DNA from: Pseudomonas putida
GTDB lineage: Bacteria > Pseudomonadota > Gammaproteobacteria > Pseudomonadales > Pseudomonadaceae
Direction of reading: 5' to 3'
Assembly: GCF_001941965.1 (NCBI RefSeq)
Contig: NZ_MKZO01000014.1
Coordinates: forward strand, 62,001 to 126,000
DNA length: 64,000 bases
Part shown: positions 8,316 to 16,492 of the stretch, piece by piece
How positions within the stretch are numbered: position 1 is the first letter of the stretch
Layout: every line of letters starts with the position of its first letter
Made by a program: the position numbers and the translations under genes
The notes under the pieces: model-generated
Told to the model about the DNA's origin: nothing
The model's database searches: none
Seen by the model: only the letters and a program-made list of their open reading frames with translations

Positions 8316-9938
8316 ATGGATCGTCTGCTGGATTCGCTGTTTCCCACTGTCGAGGAAATTCCCGAGGTGTACCGCCTGGGTCCGCCCCTGGAGCAGCGCG
8401 ACTACCTGGTCAATGGCGAGCTGCTCCGCTGGGACGGGCCGCTGGCCACGGTGCGCAGCCCGATCTGGCTGAAGCAGGCCGACGGCAGCGAGCAGCAGGT
8501 GATCCTCGGCAGCGCGCCGCTGCTGGATGCCGACACCGCCCTCACCGCCCTCGACGCTGCGGTACACGCCTATGACAAGGGCCGCGGTGCCTGGCCGACG
8601 ATGCGCGTGGCCGAGCGTATCCGCCATGTCGAGGGCTTCCTCGGGCGCATGCGCCAGCAGCGCGAGGCGGTGGTCAAGCTGCTGATGTGGGAAATCGGCA
8701 AGAACCTCAAGGATGCCGAGAAGGAATTCGACCGCACCTGCGACTACATCGTCGACACCATCGGCGCCCTCAAGGAACTGGACCGCCGCTCCAGCCGCTT
8801 CGAACTGGAACAGGACACCCTCGGCCAGATCCGCCGCGCACCGCTGGGCGTGGCGCTGTGCATGGGCCCCTACAACTACCCGCTGAACGAAACCTTCACC
8901 ACCCTGATCCCGGCGCTGATCATGGGCAACACCGTGGTGTTCAAGCCGGCCAAGTTCGGCGTGCTGCTGATCCGTCCGCTGCTGGAAGCCTTCCGCGACA
9001 GCTTCCCGGCCGGGGTGATCAACGTCATCTATGGCCGTGGCCGCGAGACCGTCAGCGCCCTGATGGCTAGCGGCAAGGTCGATGTGTTCGCCTTCATCGG
9101 CACCAACAAGGCCGCCAGCGACCTGAAGAAGCTCCACCCGCGCCCGCACCGCCTGCGCGCGGCCCTCGGCCTGGATGCGAAGAACCCCGGCATCGTCCTG
9201 CCCGAAGTGGACCTGGACAACGCGGTCAACGAGGCCCTCACCGGCGCCCTCTCCTTCAACGGCCAGCGCTGCACGGCACTGAAGATCCTCTTCGTGCACG
9301 AGCAGGTGGTGGAGGCCTTCCTGGAGAAATTCCAGGTCAAGCTGGCGGCGCTCAAGGCCGGCATGCCGTGGACCCCGGGGGTGGGCCTGACGCCGCTGCC
9401 GGAACCGGGCAAGATCGACTACCTCAATGGGCTGGTGGATGACGCCCTGGCCCATGGCGCCAAGGTGCTCAACCCTGGCGGCGGGCAGAGTCGCGGTTCG
9501 TTCTTCTACCCGGCGCTGTTGTACCCCGTGAGCCCGGCGATGCGCGCGTACAACGAGGAGCAATTCGGCCCGCTGGTGCCAGTGGTGCCCTATCGCCACC
9601 TGGAAACAGTGATCGACTACGTGTTGGATTCCGACTTCGGCCAGCAACTGAGCCTGTTCGGTACCAACCCGGCGGAAATCGGCCGGCTGGTGGACACCTT
9701 CGCCAACCAGGTCGGGCGGATCAATATCAACGCGCAATGCCAGCGCGGTCCCGACACCTTCCCGTTCAATGGCCGCAAGAACTCCGCCGAGGGCACCCTG
9801 TCGGTGCATGACGCATTGCGCGTGTTCTCCATCCGCACCCTGGTTGCCACCAGGTTCCAGGAGGCCAACAAGGAGCTGATCAGTGACATCATCCGCAACC
9901 GCGAGTCGAGCTTCCTGACCACCGATTACATCTTCTGA
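8316..9938 (+). CDS. gapN: NADP-dependent glyceraldehyde-3-phosphate dehydrogenase-like (ALDH superfamily)
   Basis: A 540-residue aldehyde dehydrogenase. Non-phosphorylating GapN oxidises glyceraldehyde-3-phosphate directly to 3-phosphoglycerate and yields NADPH. Cofactor-site motifs MGPYNYPLNET and FKPAKFG and the catalytic Cys319 in FNGQRCTALK are clear. The usual ELGGK motif carrying the general-base Glu reads GLDAK here, so the Glu is not in its normal place. The start at 8316 gives MDRLLDSLFPTVEEIPEVY; the upstream GAGGTGTCGTGCC provides an SD-like site. It is divergent from the GGDEF-EAL gene. The GapN name rests on overall resemblance to Pseudomonas proteins so annotated; another aldehyde substrate is possible. 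Confidence 0.78.
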   Translation: MDRLLDSLFPTVEEIPEVYRLGPPLEQRDYLVNGELLRWDGPLATVRSPIWLKQADGSEQQVILGSAPLLDADTALTALDAAVHAYDKGRGAWPTMRVAERIRHVEGFLGRMRQQREAVVKLLMWEIGKNLKDAEKEFDRTCDYIVDTIGALKELDRRSSRFELEQDTLGQIRRAPLGVALCMGPYNYPLNETFTTLIPALIMGNTVVFKPAKFGVLLIRPLLEAFRDSFPAGVINVIYGRGRETVSALMASGKVDVFAFIGTNKAASDLKKLHPRPHRLRAALGLDAKNPGIVLPEVDLDNAVNEALTGALSFNGQRCTALKILFVHEQVVEAFLEKFQVKLAALKAGMPWTPGVGLTPLPEPGKIDYLNGLVDDALAHGAKVLNPGGGQSRGSFFYPALLYPVSPAMRAYNEEQFGPLVPVVPYRHLETVIDYVLDSDFGQQLSLFGTNPAEIGRLVDTFANQVGRININAQCQRGPDTFPFNGRKNSAEGTLSVHDALRVFSIRTLVATRFQEANKELISDIIRNRESSFLTTDYIF

Positions 9939-9986
9939 CGACCGTCCGGCGGGCTTCATGCCCGCCGGTTTGCGCTTTTGCCGATC

Positions 9987-10002
9987 CTGTACAAATATAC
10001 AG
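9987..10002. promoter_or_regulatory. LexA-like SOS box
   Basis: CTGTACAAATATACAG fits the CTG-N10-CAG pattern of LexA operators and is very close to the Pseudomonas consensus as I know it. It is extended to CCTGTA/TACAGG arms. It lies 62 bp upstream of the VOC-family start and about 50 bp after the gapN-like stop. A TATACA -10-like hexamer overlaps its right arm. Confidence 0.55.
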
Positions 10003-10064
10003 GTCTGCGCCCGGGGTATGTGCTCCGGGCCTGGCCCATTTTGTTACGACAGGAGGAACAGGTA

Positions 10065-10526
10065 ATGGCAGCAAAACCCATCCCCGAGGGTGCACACAGC
10101 ATCACCCCGTACCTGGGCATCAAGGACGCCCACCAGGCCATCGACTTCTACAAGGCCGCCTTTGGCGCCGTCGAGATGTTCCGTCTCGAAGGCCCGGACG
10201 GCCGCATCGGCCATGCCGAACTGAAGATCGGCGACTCCCCGATCATGCTCGCCGAGCCCTGCGACCAGGCCTCGCTGGTCAGCAGCCAGTCGCAGCCGGG
10301 GGTTTCCGTCGGCCTGCACCTGTATGTGGAAGATGTCGATGCGCGCTACGCCCAGGCGATCGCGGCCGGGGCCACCCAGGTCAGCGCGGTGCAGGACCAG
10401 TTCTACGGTGACCGCAGCGGCACCCTGAAGGACCCGTTCGGCAACCTGTGGTTCATCTCGACCCACAAGGAGGACCTGAGCGTGGAAGAGATCCGTGCCC
10501 GTGCGGCGAAGTTGTTTGGTGGTTAA
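10065..10526 (+). CDS. VOC-family (PhnB-like) protein
   Basis: A 153-residue glyoxalase/bleomycin-resistance fold protein of the PhnB type. It shows the two beta-alpha-beta-beta-beta modules: ITPYLGIKDAHQAIDFYKAAFGAVEMFR in the first half and VGLHLYVEDVDARYAQAIAAGA with DRSGTLKDPFGNLWFIST in the second. The start at 10065 has a perfect AGGAGG at 10051-10056; the longer frame from 9978 would translate through the SOS-like box. Members range from dioxygenases and isomerases to drug-binding resistance proteins, so the reaction is not known. It is flanked by the LexA-like box upstream and a REP pair downstream, and appears monocistronic. Confidence 0.85.
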   Translation: MAAKPIPEGAHSITPYLGIKDAHQAIDFYKAAFGAVEMFRLEGPDGRIGHAELKIGDSPIMLAEPCDQASLVSSQSQPGVSVGLHLYVEDVDARYAQAIAAGATQVSAVQDQFYGDRSGTLKDPFGNLWFISTHKEDLSVEEIRARAAKLFGG

Positions 10527-10569
10527 TTTCCAGCTGATTTGATTTATCGTGCGGGACCGCTGCGCGGTC

Positions 10570-10645
10570 CATCGCTGGCAAGCCAGCTCCCACAGGTACT
10601 GCATGCATCGACCCTGTGGGAGCTGGCTTGCCAGCGATGAGGCCA
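10570..10645. repeat. REP pair (BIME), reverse then forward copy
   Basis: An inverse REP core at about 10571-10594 and a direct copy at about 10614-10642 are separated by a short spacer. The pair fills most of the gap before the next gene. Confidence 0.9.
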
Positions 10646-10687
10646 TCAGCAACAGCATGAATGTGCTGCCTGCCGAAAAGGACCTCC

Positions 10688-11878
10688 ATGCGAATCATCG
10701 ATAAAAACGCCGCCCTGGTACGCAGCCTCACCCCTGCCGAGGACGACCTGCTGCGCGGCTTCAACCGCGGCACCCTGGAAGGCCCGCGCCTGCTCCAGGC
10801 CAACCAGTTGCTGATGAAGATCCGCGGCGCCGGCCACTGGCTGGCCTGCGACTGCAACAGCAAGGCCATGCCGGTGCTCAATGTCACCCTCAACAGCCAC
10901 ACCGGCACCCTGTTCCTGAAGAACAACCCCGGCACCGCCGAGCACACCACCGACTGCCCGTTCATCAAGGACGAACGCGAAGCCGGCGACAGCGACACCC
11001 AGGACACCCCGCCCGCCGCCTGGCTGGCCCCGGATGCACCGCTGCGCCTGCTGGGCGATTTCCGCCGCGCCTCTGCTGATGAAGGCACGGGCAGCGGCAC
11101 CAGTGACAAGCGCGAACAGCACCGCCTGCTCTCCCTGCTGCTGACCTGGATCGAGGCCAGCGGCCTGAACGTCTACGCCACCCACCTGAAAAAGGACCTG
11201 ACCGCGCAGTTCGCCGAACTGCGCGGGGTCGCGGCGCGCTACCCGCTGATCGAGCGGGTCCCGGCCAGCAACTACCTGGAAACCCGCCTCGACATGAAGC
11301 ACATGATGATGCTCAAGGCGCGCCTGCGGGAGTCCACGGTATTCGGCAATCACCGCCGCCACGGCCTGCTGCTCGATTGCGTCAACCAGATCAAGGCGCG
11401 CAAGGTCTACAACGAGCGCAGCGAGGACGGCTTCGACTTCCAGGGCCATCATCTGCTCTGGGGCGGCAGCCGCACCCCGGGCCCGCTGCTGGCCCTTGGC
11501 ATCTATTCCCCCGCCAGCGCCGGCAGCCATTTCTACGAACTGATCCATGTCGCCAGCGTTCCGGTGCTGTCCCGCGGCCACCTGTTCCCGGTGTACCGCG
11601 ATGAAGAGCGCGAACCGCTGAAGATGCTGGTCTCGCTGATCGACTGGATGGCCAGCAAGGGCGTGCGGGTGACCATGCGCCGGCCGGTGATCGGTGGCGA
11701 GGTCATGGATGAACTGGTGCTCAGTTCCGACCAGGACCGGGTGCTGTCCATCTCCCTGACCGAAAAGCCCATGGGCCCGGAGCCGGAGGTCGAGCATTTC
11801 CGCCGCTATGCCGACTTCAAGGGGCTGGATACCTTCCGCAAGTATGTGGCGGGGTTCTTCATGCGGGGTCGGGAATGA
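10688..11878 (+). CDS. Hypothetical protein with CxC...HxxxC cluster, 396 aa
   Basis: A 396-residue soluble protein. The N-terminal part has Cys54-x-Cys56 (WLACDCNSKAMPVLNV) and His86-xxx-Cys90 (GTAEHTTDCPF), a spacing that could bind zinc. The arrangement reminds me of DUF1173-type proteins, where a CxC segment precedes an H...C segment, but I cannot confirm membership. The middle contains LLSLLLTWIEASGLNVY and a conserved-looking FGNHRRHGLLLDCV; the rest is mixed alpha/beta. The start at 10688 was chosen because MRIIDKN begins a compact fold and the region before it is REP DNA. It stands alone, with no obvious partner. Function unknown. Confidence 0.7.
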   Translation: MRIIDKNAALVRSLTPAEDDLLRGFNRGTLEGPRLLQANQLLMKIRGAGHWLACDCNSKAMPVLNVTLNSHTGTLFLKNNPGTAEHTTDCPFIKDEREAGDSDTQDTPPAAWLAPDAPLRLLGDFRRASADEGTGSGTSDKREQHRLLSLLLTWIEASGLNVYATHLKKDLTAQFAELRGVAARYPLIERVPASNYLETRLDMKHMMMLKARLRESTVFGNHRRHGLLLDCVNQIKARKVYNERSEDGFDFQGHHLLWGGSRTPGPLLALGIYSPASAGSHFYELIHVASVPVLSRGHLFPVYRDEEREPLKMLVSLIDWMASKGVRVTMRRPVIGGEVMDELVLSSDQDRVLSISLTEKPMGPEPEVEHFRRYADFKGLDTFRKYVAGFFMRGRE

Positions 11879-11983
11879 GTCTGTAGCCAAGCACCATTGG
11901 TCGGCGCGGGCACGCATGCGGTCGCACCTCCTTTCCCTGGGCTTACCCAATGACAGGTATCCCAGCGAAAAAGGAGTTCGATC

Positions 11984-12322
11984 ATGAAACGTACAGCGTT
12001 TGCCGCATTGCTCTTCACTGCCCTGCTTGGTGGCCATGCCATGGCCGACACCGGACCGACCAACCCCAATCCGAGCACACCGGGAATGGGCTCGGGCGTA
12101 CCACCGGAAATCCCGGCGCCGGGCAGTACCGATCCACGGATGCAAGGCAGTGATCCAGGTCGCCAGGGCGGCGCCAGCACGGACGGGACGGACCGAACCA
12201 AGCGTCCGGAAACCATGGATGACCGAGGCACCGAGCGGGGCAACGAGCGTAATGGCTCGGGTGGTGGATCCGGAATGGGTGGATCGGGTACAGGCACCGG
12301 CACGGGTTCAGGTCAGCCCTGA
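11984..12322 (+). CDS. Exported Gly/Ser/Pro-rich low-complexity protein
   Basis: A 112-residue protein with a clear signal peptide (MKRTAFAALLFTALLGGHAMA, cleavage expected after AMA at about residue 21). The mature part is disordered: Pro/Asn/Gly-rich first, charged in the middle (DGTDRTKRPETMDDRGTERG) and ending in a Gly-Ser-Thr tract (SGGGSGMGGSGTGTGTG). AGGAG at 11971-11975 precedes the ATG. No catalytic motif is present. Such short exported proteins in Pseudomonas are often stress-related, but the sequence itself does not say so. Confidence 0.75.
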   Translation: MKRTAFAALLFTALLGGHAMADTGPTNPNPSTPGMGSGVPPEIPAPGSTDPRMQGSDPGRQGGASTDGTDRTKRPETMDDRGTERGNERNGSGGGSGMGGSGTGTGTGSGQP

Positions 12323-12420
12323 AGCCGCAAGATTGCTGAAATCTTTTGAGAGGAAGTCTCCGCGCCATGGTCTAACCTCCATCAGCCAGCATCCGCCCGC
12401 TCAAAAGGAGGTGACTACCC

Positions 12421-12708
12421 ATGGCCGCGGCTATCGCCCCTCGCCCTCAGCCACTGGAGATCGCATTCACCCGCGACACGCTTTTTGGTGTCTCTACCCA
12501 GAGCGTGGAGTGCCAAGTGCAACTGGAGGCCTTGAACATCGCCGGGAAGCCGGGCGTCCAGCTACAGATCACCCCACCCCTTCCGGCCCGCCTGGATCGC
12601 GCGCACACCCTGGTATTCACCTGGCGCGGCCATATGTGTCGAGGCATCGTGCAGTCTTCCCGCCAGTGCCATGACGGCAGCCTGCAACTGCGATTGGAAC
12701 TCCAGTAA
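12421..12708 (+). CDS. Hypothetical protein, 95 aa (small beta-rich)
   Basis: A 95-residue protein with a very strong ribosome site (AGGAGGTGA, 6 nt before ATG). It is predicted mostly beta: LEIAFTRDTLFGVSTQ, CQVQLEALNI, VQLQITPP, HTLVFTWRGHMCRGIVQSS and SLQLRLEL. There are three Cys residues. The shape, with a possible R-G near GHMCRGIV, recalls short PilZ-like or barrel proteins, yet no PilZ RxxxR...D/NxSxxG signature is present. It converges with the DUF1652 gene, with 3 bp between stops. Function unknown. Confidence 0.7.
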   Translation: MAAAIAPRPQPLEIAFTRDTLFGVSTQSVECQVQLEALNIAGKPGVQLQITPPLPARLDRAHTLVFTWRGHMCRGIVQSSRQCHDGSLQLRLELQ

Positions 12709-12711
12709 CCC

Positions 12712-12972
12712 TCAGCGCCCGGTCAGCAGGTGCGGTGTTACGGCCTGGTCGCGCTGGCGCCGAACCCGACTGACCAGCTCGGCCAGGGCCCGGCAATTGG
12801 GCAGTTCACTCAACTGGATATCCCGCACCGTCAACGCCGCCCGGCTTGCATCGGCAGGAAAATACAAGGTCAGCGACATCCCGTCACCGCAACTGACCTG
12901 GCAATGGTCAGGCAGGAACGCCCCCTCGATCAGTTGGCGCAATTCCAGATCGCACACTCCATTCATAGGCAT
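12712..12972 (-). CDS. DUF1652 family protein
   Basis: An 86-residue protein of the DUF1652 family, small proteins found almost only in Pseudomonas. The family-like core is CDLELRQLIEGAFLP, LTLYFPADA, LTVRDIQLSEL and LAELVSRVRRQRDQ. The start at 12972 is chosen because GGAGGGG lies 6 nt upstream; an in-frame ATG two codons later (12966) is also possible. No catalytic residues are known for the family. The gene is convergent with the small beta-rich ORF. Confidence 0.8.
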   Translation of the reverse strand: MPMNGVCDLELRQLIEGAFLPDHCQVSCGDGMSLTLYFPADASRAALTVRDIQLSELPNCRALAELVSRVRRQRDQAVTPHLLTGR

Positions 12973-13181
12973 GATCAACCCCTCCGCAGGCAAGGATGGC
13001 CGTCCGAGTCAGAACCTGCCGGGGGCCGGCGTCCAATGGAAAAAAGCCATCTGCAAGCGCTTGCTCCATTGAGGCCGGGCATGACCGCATGCCGTCGGAT
13101 CTCGTACGTCCTGTAAGAGGGAGGGTCCCGCGGCAGCGCCGGTTCAACGGCGTGTCGCGGGGATCGGACGAAAGGTCGGCA

Positions 13182-14045
13182 TCAACCCATGTGGCCGAAA
13201 CGGCCGGCATGGAAATCGTCGAAGGCCTGGACAATTTCTGCCTGGCTGTTCATGACGAACGGACCGTAGCCGACGATGGGCTCGTCCAGGGGTTCGCCAC
13301 TGAGCCAGAGCAGCATCGCGTCACTTTCGGCCTCGATCAGCAGCTCATCGCCAGCGCGCTCGAACAGCACCAGTTGCGCGGCGCCTGCGCGGTTCTCGCC
13401 ATTGATCCGCACCGAACCCCGCAGCACCACCAGCGCGGCGTTGCGCCCTTCACCACCGGCCAGACGCAGCGACTTGCCGGCGCCCAGTTGCACATCCCAG
13501 ACATCCATCGGCGTGAAGGTCCGGGCCGGGCCCGGGTGCCCCAGGTAGTCACCGGCAATCACCCGCAGGCTGCCCGCGCCGTCGTCCAGGGCGATACGTG
13601 GGATATCCGCCGCCAGCAGCGTCTGGTAACCCGCAGGCGCGAACTTGTCGCGGGCCGGCAGGTTGACCCAGAGCTGGACCATTTCCAGCATGCCGCCGCT
13701 TTCGGCGAACGATGGCGCATGAAACTCTTCATGGATGATCCCGCCCGCAGCGGTCATCCACTGCACGTCGCCCGGGCCGATAAAGCCGCCGGCACCGGTG
13801 GAGTCACGATGCTCCAATTCGCCCTGATAAACGATGGTCACGGTTTCGAAGCCGCGATGCGGGTGCTGGCCGACGCCACGGCGGGCGCCGGTCGGGGCGA
13901 AATGCTGCGGTCCGGCATAGTCCAGCAGCAGGAACGGGCTGATATACCGGGCCAGATTGTCGTAGCTGAACAGGCTGCGTACCGGGAAGCCATCACCGAC
14001 CCAGTGGGCAGGCGGGGCCTGGTAGACACCTTGAATCTTCTTCAT
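13182..14045 (-). CDS. Pirin family bicupin protein
   Basis: A 287-residue pirin. The first cupin carries the metal-ligand set HPHRGFETVTIVYQGELEHRD (two His) and the later segment AAGGIIHEEF (His and Glu). The C-terminal domain has LVVLRGSVRINGE and the conserved GEPLDEPIVGYGPFVMNS. Pirins include quercetin dioxygenases and metabolic regulators, so the job is uncertain. GAGGTTTCTC precedes the ATG. It is adjacent to, and in the same direction as, the downstream-oriented hydrolase gene, but the 95-bp gap suggests its own promoter. Confidence 0.9.
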   Translation of the reverse strand: MKKIQGVYQAPPAHWVGDGFPVRSLFSYDNLARYISPFLLLDYAGPQHFAPTGARRGVGQHPHRGFETVTIVYQGELEHRDSTGAGGFIGPGDVQWMTAAGGIIHEEFHAPSFAESGGMLEMVQLWVNLPARDKFAPAGYQTLLAADIPRIALDDGAGSLRVIAGDYLGHPGPARTFTPMDVWDVQLGAGKSLRLAGGEGRNAALVVLRGSVRINGENRAGAAQLVLFERAGDELLIEAESDAMLLWLSGEPLDEPIVGYGPFVMNSQAEIVQAFDDFHAGRFGHMG

Positions 14046-14140
14046 GAGAAACCTCCTCGTTGCATGGGGACACCATACCTATGCAGCGAAAGAGGCGGTA
14101 GAGGGCAAAAAGCGCTTTCACTGTTCCACTGATGGAACGA

Positions 14141-15043
14141 TCAGGCGGATTTGAACTGAGGCTCGACGGCAGCCTGCAACAGCCAGGCTTCGATCCGGTG
14201 CGCACTGTCGTGGGGATCTTCCTGCATGAAGCAATGTCCGCCAGGGACCTTGTGCGGCTGCACGTTCGGATTGAGCCGGGCCCAGCGCGACAACGAGAGC
14301 GGGACAAAGGGATAGGTCTGCTCGCCATGCAGCACCAGGGTCGGGGTCTGCACCCGGGACAACGAGGCCCACATGCGTTTCGGGAACGAGCTGAAGATCT
14401 CCACCTCGCGACTTGGCCGGCAACGCAACACCACGCCGGCGCCGCACTCGCCGATGGCATGGGCGACATACGCCTGCAAGGCCGCCTCGCTCCAGCCCTT
14501 GAAGATGCCCCGGCCCTGCAGCGAGTCATGCGCGGCCTGGCGGTCGGGCCAGTAGCTGCGGCGGGTCGCGGCCTTGCGGGCGAGGCCGTGGCGACGGTGC
14601 ATGCCGAACCAGCTCGCGACCCCCATCACGCCGATCATCGAGCGGCTGAACACCACCGGGTCGAGGAGCACGGCACGCTGGAACAGCTGCGGTTCGAGTT
14701 CCAGCATCAGCCCGGTCAGCACGCCGCCGAAACTGTGGCCCACGGCGAAGCAAGGCACGTCAGCGTACTCGCCGCGGCCTGCCTCGAAGGCCTCAAGGGC
14801 CAGCTCGGCGCTACGGTTCCAGCCCACGAAGGGCCCGCCGTGATCGCTGTCGCCATGGCCCTGCACATCGCTCAGCCACAGGTCGAAATGCACCGCCAGC
14901 AACTCCAGCAGCGGCTGGTAGGCCAGGCAGCAGAAGCCGTTGCCATGGATGAAATGCAACAGCGGCTTGCCGCTGGCCGGGGAGCGCCAGCCGCGCAGGG
15001 TGAAGTGTTCGGCGCAATCATGCGCCCAGGGGATCAGTTCCAT
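14141..15043 (-). CDS. Alpha/beta hydrolase
   Basis: A 300-residue alpha/beta hydrolase without signal peptide. The oxyanion segment FIHGNGFC, nucleophile elbow GHSFGG with Ser104, an acid candidate in the segment VLHGEQTYPFVP, and His near residue 270 in PGGHCFMQEDP are in the expected order. Between them lies a cap with several aromatic residues. Substrate is unknown. It sits 18 bp after the stop of the LysE gene on the same strand, so the two may be one transcript. Confidence 0.88.
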   Translation of the reverse strand: MELIPWAHDCAEHFTLRGWRSPASGKPLLHFIHGNGFCCLAYQPLLELLAVHFDLWLSDVQGHGDSDHGGPFVGWNRSAELALEAFEAGRGEYADVPCFAVGHSFGGVLTGLMLELEPQLFQRAVLLDPVVFSRSMIGVMGVASWFGMHRRHGLARKAATRRSYWPDRQAAHDSLQGRGIFKGWSEAALQAYVAHAIGECGAGVVLRCRPSREVEIFSSFPKRMWASLSRVQTPTLVLHGEQTYPFVPLSLSRWARLNPNVQPHKVPGGHCFMQEDPHDSAHRIEAWLLQAAVEPQFKSA

Positions 15044-15061
15044 CGAGGCTCGCAGCAGGAA

Positions 15062-15685
15062 TCAGGAAAAGCCCGATTCTACAAACAGGAGCGGATACAG
15101 AGATAGCACCAGCAGCGCGGCCATCAGCAGGTTAAAGCGCCGAAGCCAGCGGGGATCCTGCAAAAAGCGGCGCAAGGCGCTGCCGAACATGACCCAGACG
15201 CACACCGCCGGCAGGTTGACCAGGCAGAACACCAGGGCGATGACAACGACGTTGACCAGGTAGCCCTGGGCTGGGGTGTAGGTGGTGATCGCGCCCACCG
15301 CCATCACCCAGGCCTTGGGGTTGACCCACTGGAACGCCGCCGCACCGAGGAAGCTCAGGGGCTTGCTACTCTCCGCCGAGGCCGCCGACATGGGCCCGGA
15401 GGTGGCGATCTTCCACGCCAGGTACAGCAGGTAGGCCGCGCCAGCGTAGCGCAGCACCGTGTAGGTGAACGGATAGACCTTGAACACCTCGCCCAGGCCC
15501 AGGCCGACCGCCAGCACCATGACCATGAAACCGATGCTCACCCCGAGGCCATGGGGCACGCTGCGGCGCACACCGAAATTGACCCCCGAGGCCATCAGCA
15601 TGGTGTTGTTCGGGCCGGGGGTGATGGAGGACACGAAAGCGAACAGCACGAAGGCTGAAAGCAGGTTCAGGGAGGTGAGCAGCAT
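15062..15685 (-). CDS. LysE/RhtB family amino-acid exporter
   Basis: A 207-residue membrane protein with six predicted helices. The N-terminal motif SSITPGPNNTMLMASGVNFG is the LysE/RhtB signature, followed by helices such as FMVMVLAVGLGLGEVF and FQWVNPKAWVMAVGAI. Family members export amino acids or homoserine lactone. An operator-like inverted repeat (TGAC/GTCA at 15752-15766) and a TTATACA hexamer lie upstream, but no linked regulator gene is in the window. The downstream hydrolase on the same strand starts 18 bp beyond the stop. Confidence 0.9.
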   Translation of the reverse strand: MLLTSLNLLSAFVLFAFVSSITPGPNNTMLMASGVNFGVRRSVPHGLGVSIGFMVMVLAVGLGLGEVFKVYPFTYTVLRYAGAAYLLYLAWKIATSGPMSAASAESSKPLSFLGAAAFQWVNPKAWVMAVGAITTYTPAQGYLVNVVVIALVFCLVNLPAVCVWVMFGSALRRFLQDPRWLRRFNLLMAALLVLSLYPLLFVESGFS

Positions 15686-15988
15686 GGCGGGTATTCCTGG
15701 TGGGAGGTGTTTCGAGTTGTGGGATTTACCCTACCGTGAATGTTTTAGTGATGACCGGTACAGTCACCAAAAAAATTATACAGGCACACAATACTGTTAT
15801 GGTTGTCGAAGAAACCCGTGGGAGCTGGCTTGCCAGCGATTTGGCCAGATCAGGCACCATCGCTGTCCGTGCCGGCCTCATCGCTGGCAAGCCAGCTCCC
15901 ACAGGGTTTTACAGGCGTTTCAAGAGCAGTGTCAGGTGCTGGCAATCTGGACTAGGATGTCGCCACCCCTCTCCACCGGAAACCCTTC
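15686..15988. other. Intergenic region between LysE and GNAT genes
   Basis: This 303-bp gap holds the LysE promoter region, including an imperfect palindrome at 15752-15766, and a REP pair at 15817-15906. No ORF with a ribosome site was seen. Confidence 0.6.
15817..15906. repeat. REP pair (BIME), forward then reverse copy
   Basis: A direct REP core at about 15819-15840 and an inverse core at about 15879-15904 lie upstream of the GNAT gene. The two copies point toward each other. Confidence 0.9.
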
Positions 15989-16468
15989 ATGCCCCTGCAC
16001 ATCCGCCCTGCCCGCCTCGACGACGCCGACCAGATCCTTGCCTTCATCACCGAGCTCGCCGACTACGAGCGTGCCCGCCACGAAGTGGTCGCCAGCGTCG
16101 AGCACATCCGGCAGAGCCTGTTCGCCGCCGACAGCACCGCCAAGGCCCTGATCTGCGAACGCGACGGCCAGGCGATCGGCTTTGCCGTGTACTTCTTCAG
16201 CTACTCCACCTGGCTCGGGCAGAACGGCCTGTACCTCGAAGACCTCTACGTCACCCCACAGGCCCGCGGCACCGGCGCAGGCAAATTGCTCCTGCGGCAC
16301 CTGGCCCGGCTGGCCTGCGACCATGAGTGCGGCCGCTTCGAGTGGAGCGTGCTGGACTGGAACCAGCCCGCCATCGACTTCTACAAATCCATCGGCGCCG
16401 AACCCCAGGACGAATGGGTGCGCTACCGTATGGACGGCGAAACCCTGCGCGCCTTCGCCAGGGGCTGA
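15989..16468 (+). CDS. GNAT N-acetyltransferase (diamine acetyltransferase-like)
   Basis: A 159-residue GNAT protein. It begins IRPARLDDADQILAFITELADYER, a pattern shared with spermidine/spermine acetyltransferase-like members, and has the acetyl-CoA loop YVTPQARGTGAGKLLL (Q-x-x-G-x-G/A). The C-terminus WNQPAIDFYKSIGAEP is the usual GNAT helix-strand. A polyamine or small amine is a plausible acceptor but not proved. It is 24 bp upstream of the metallopeptidase gene and in the same direction, so it may be part of that transcript. Confidence 0.85.
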   Translation: MPLHIRPARLDDADQILAFITELADYERARHEVVASVEHIRQSLFAADSTAKALICERDGQAIGFAVYFFSYSTWLGQNGLYLEDLYVTPQARGTGAGKLLLRHLARLACDHECGRFEWSVLDWNQPAIDFYKSIGAEPQDEWVRYRMDGETLRAFARG

Positions 16469-16492
16469 TCGACTCAAGGGACACACCGACAC

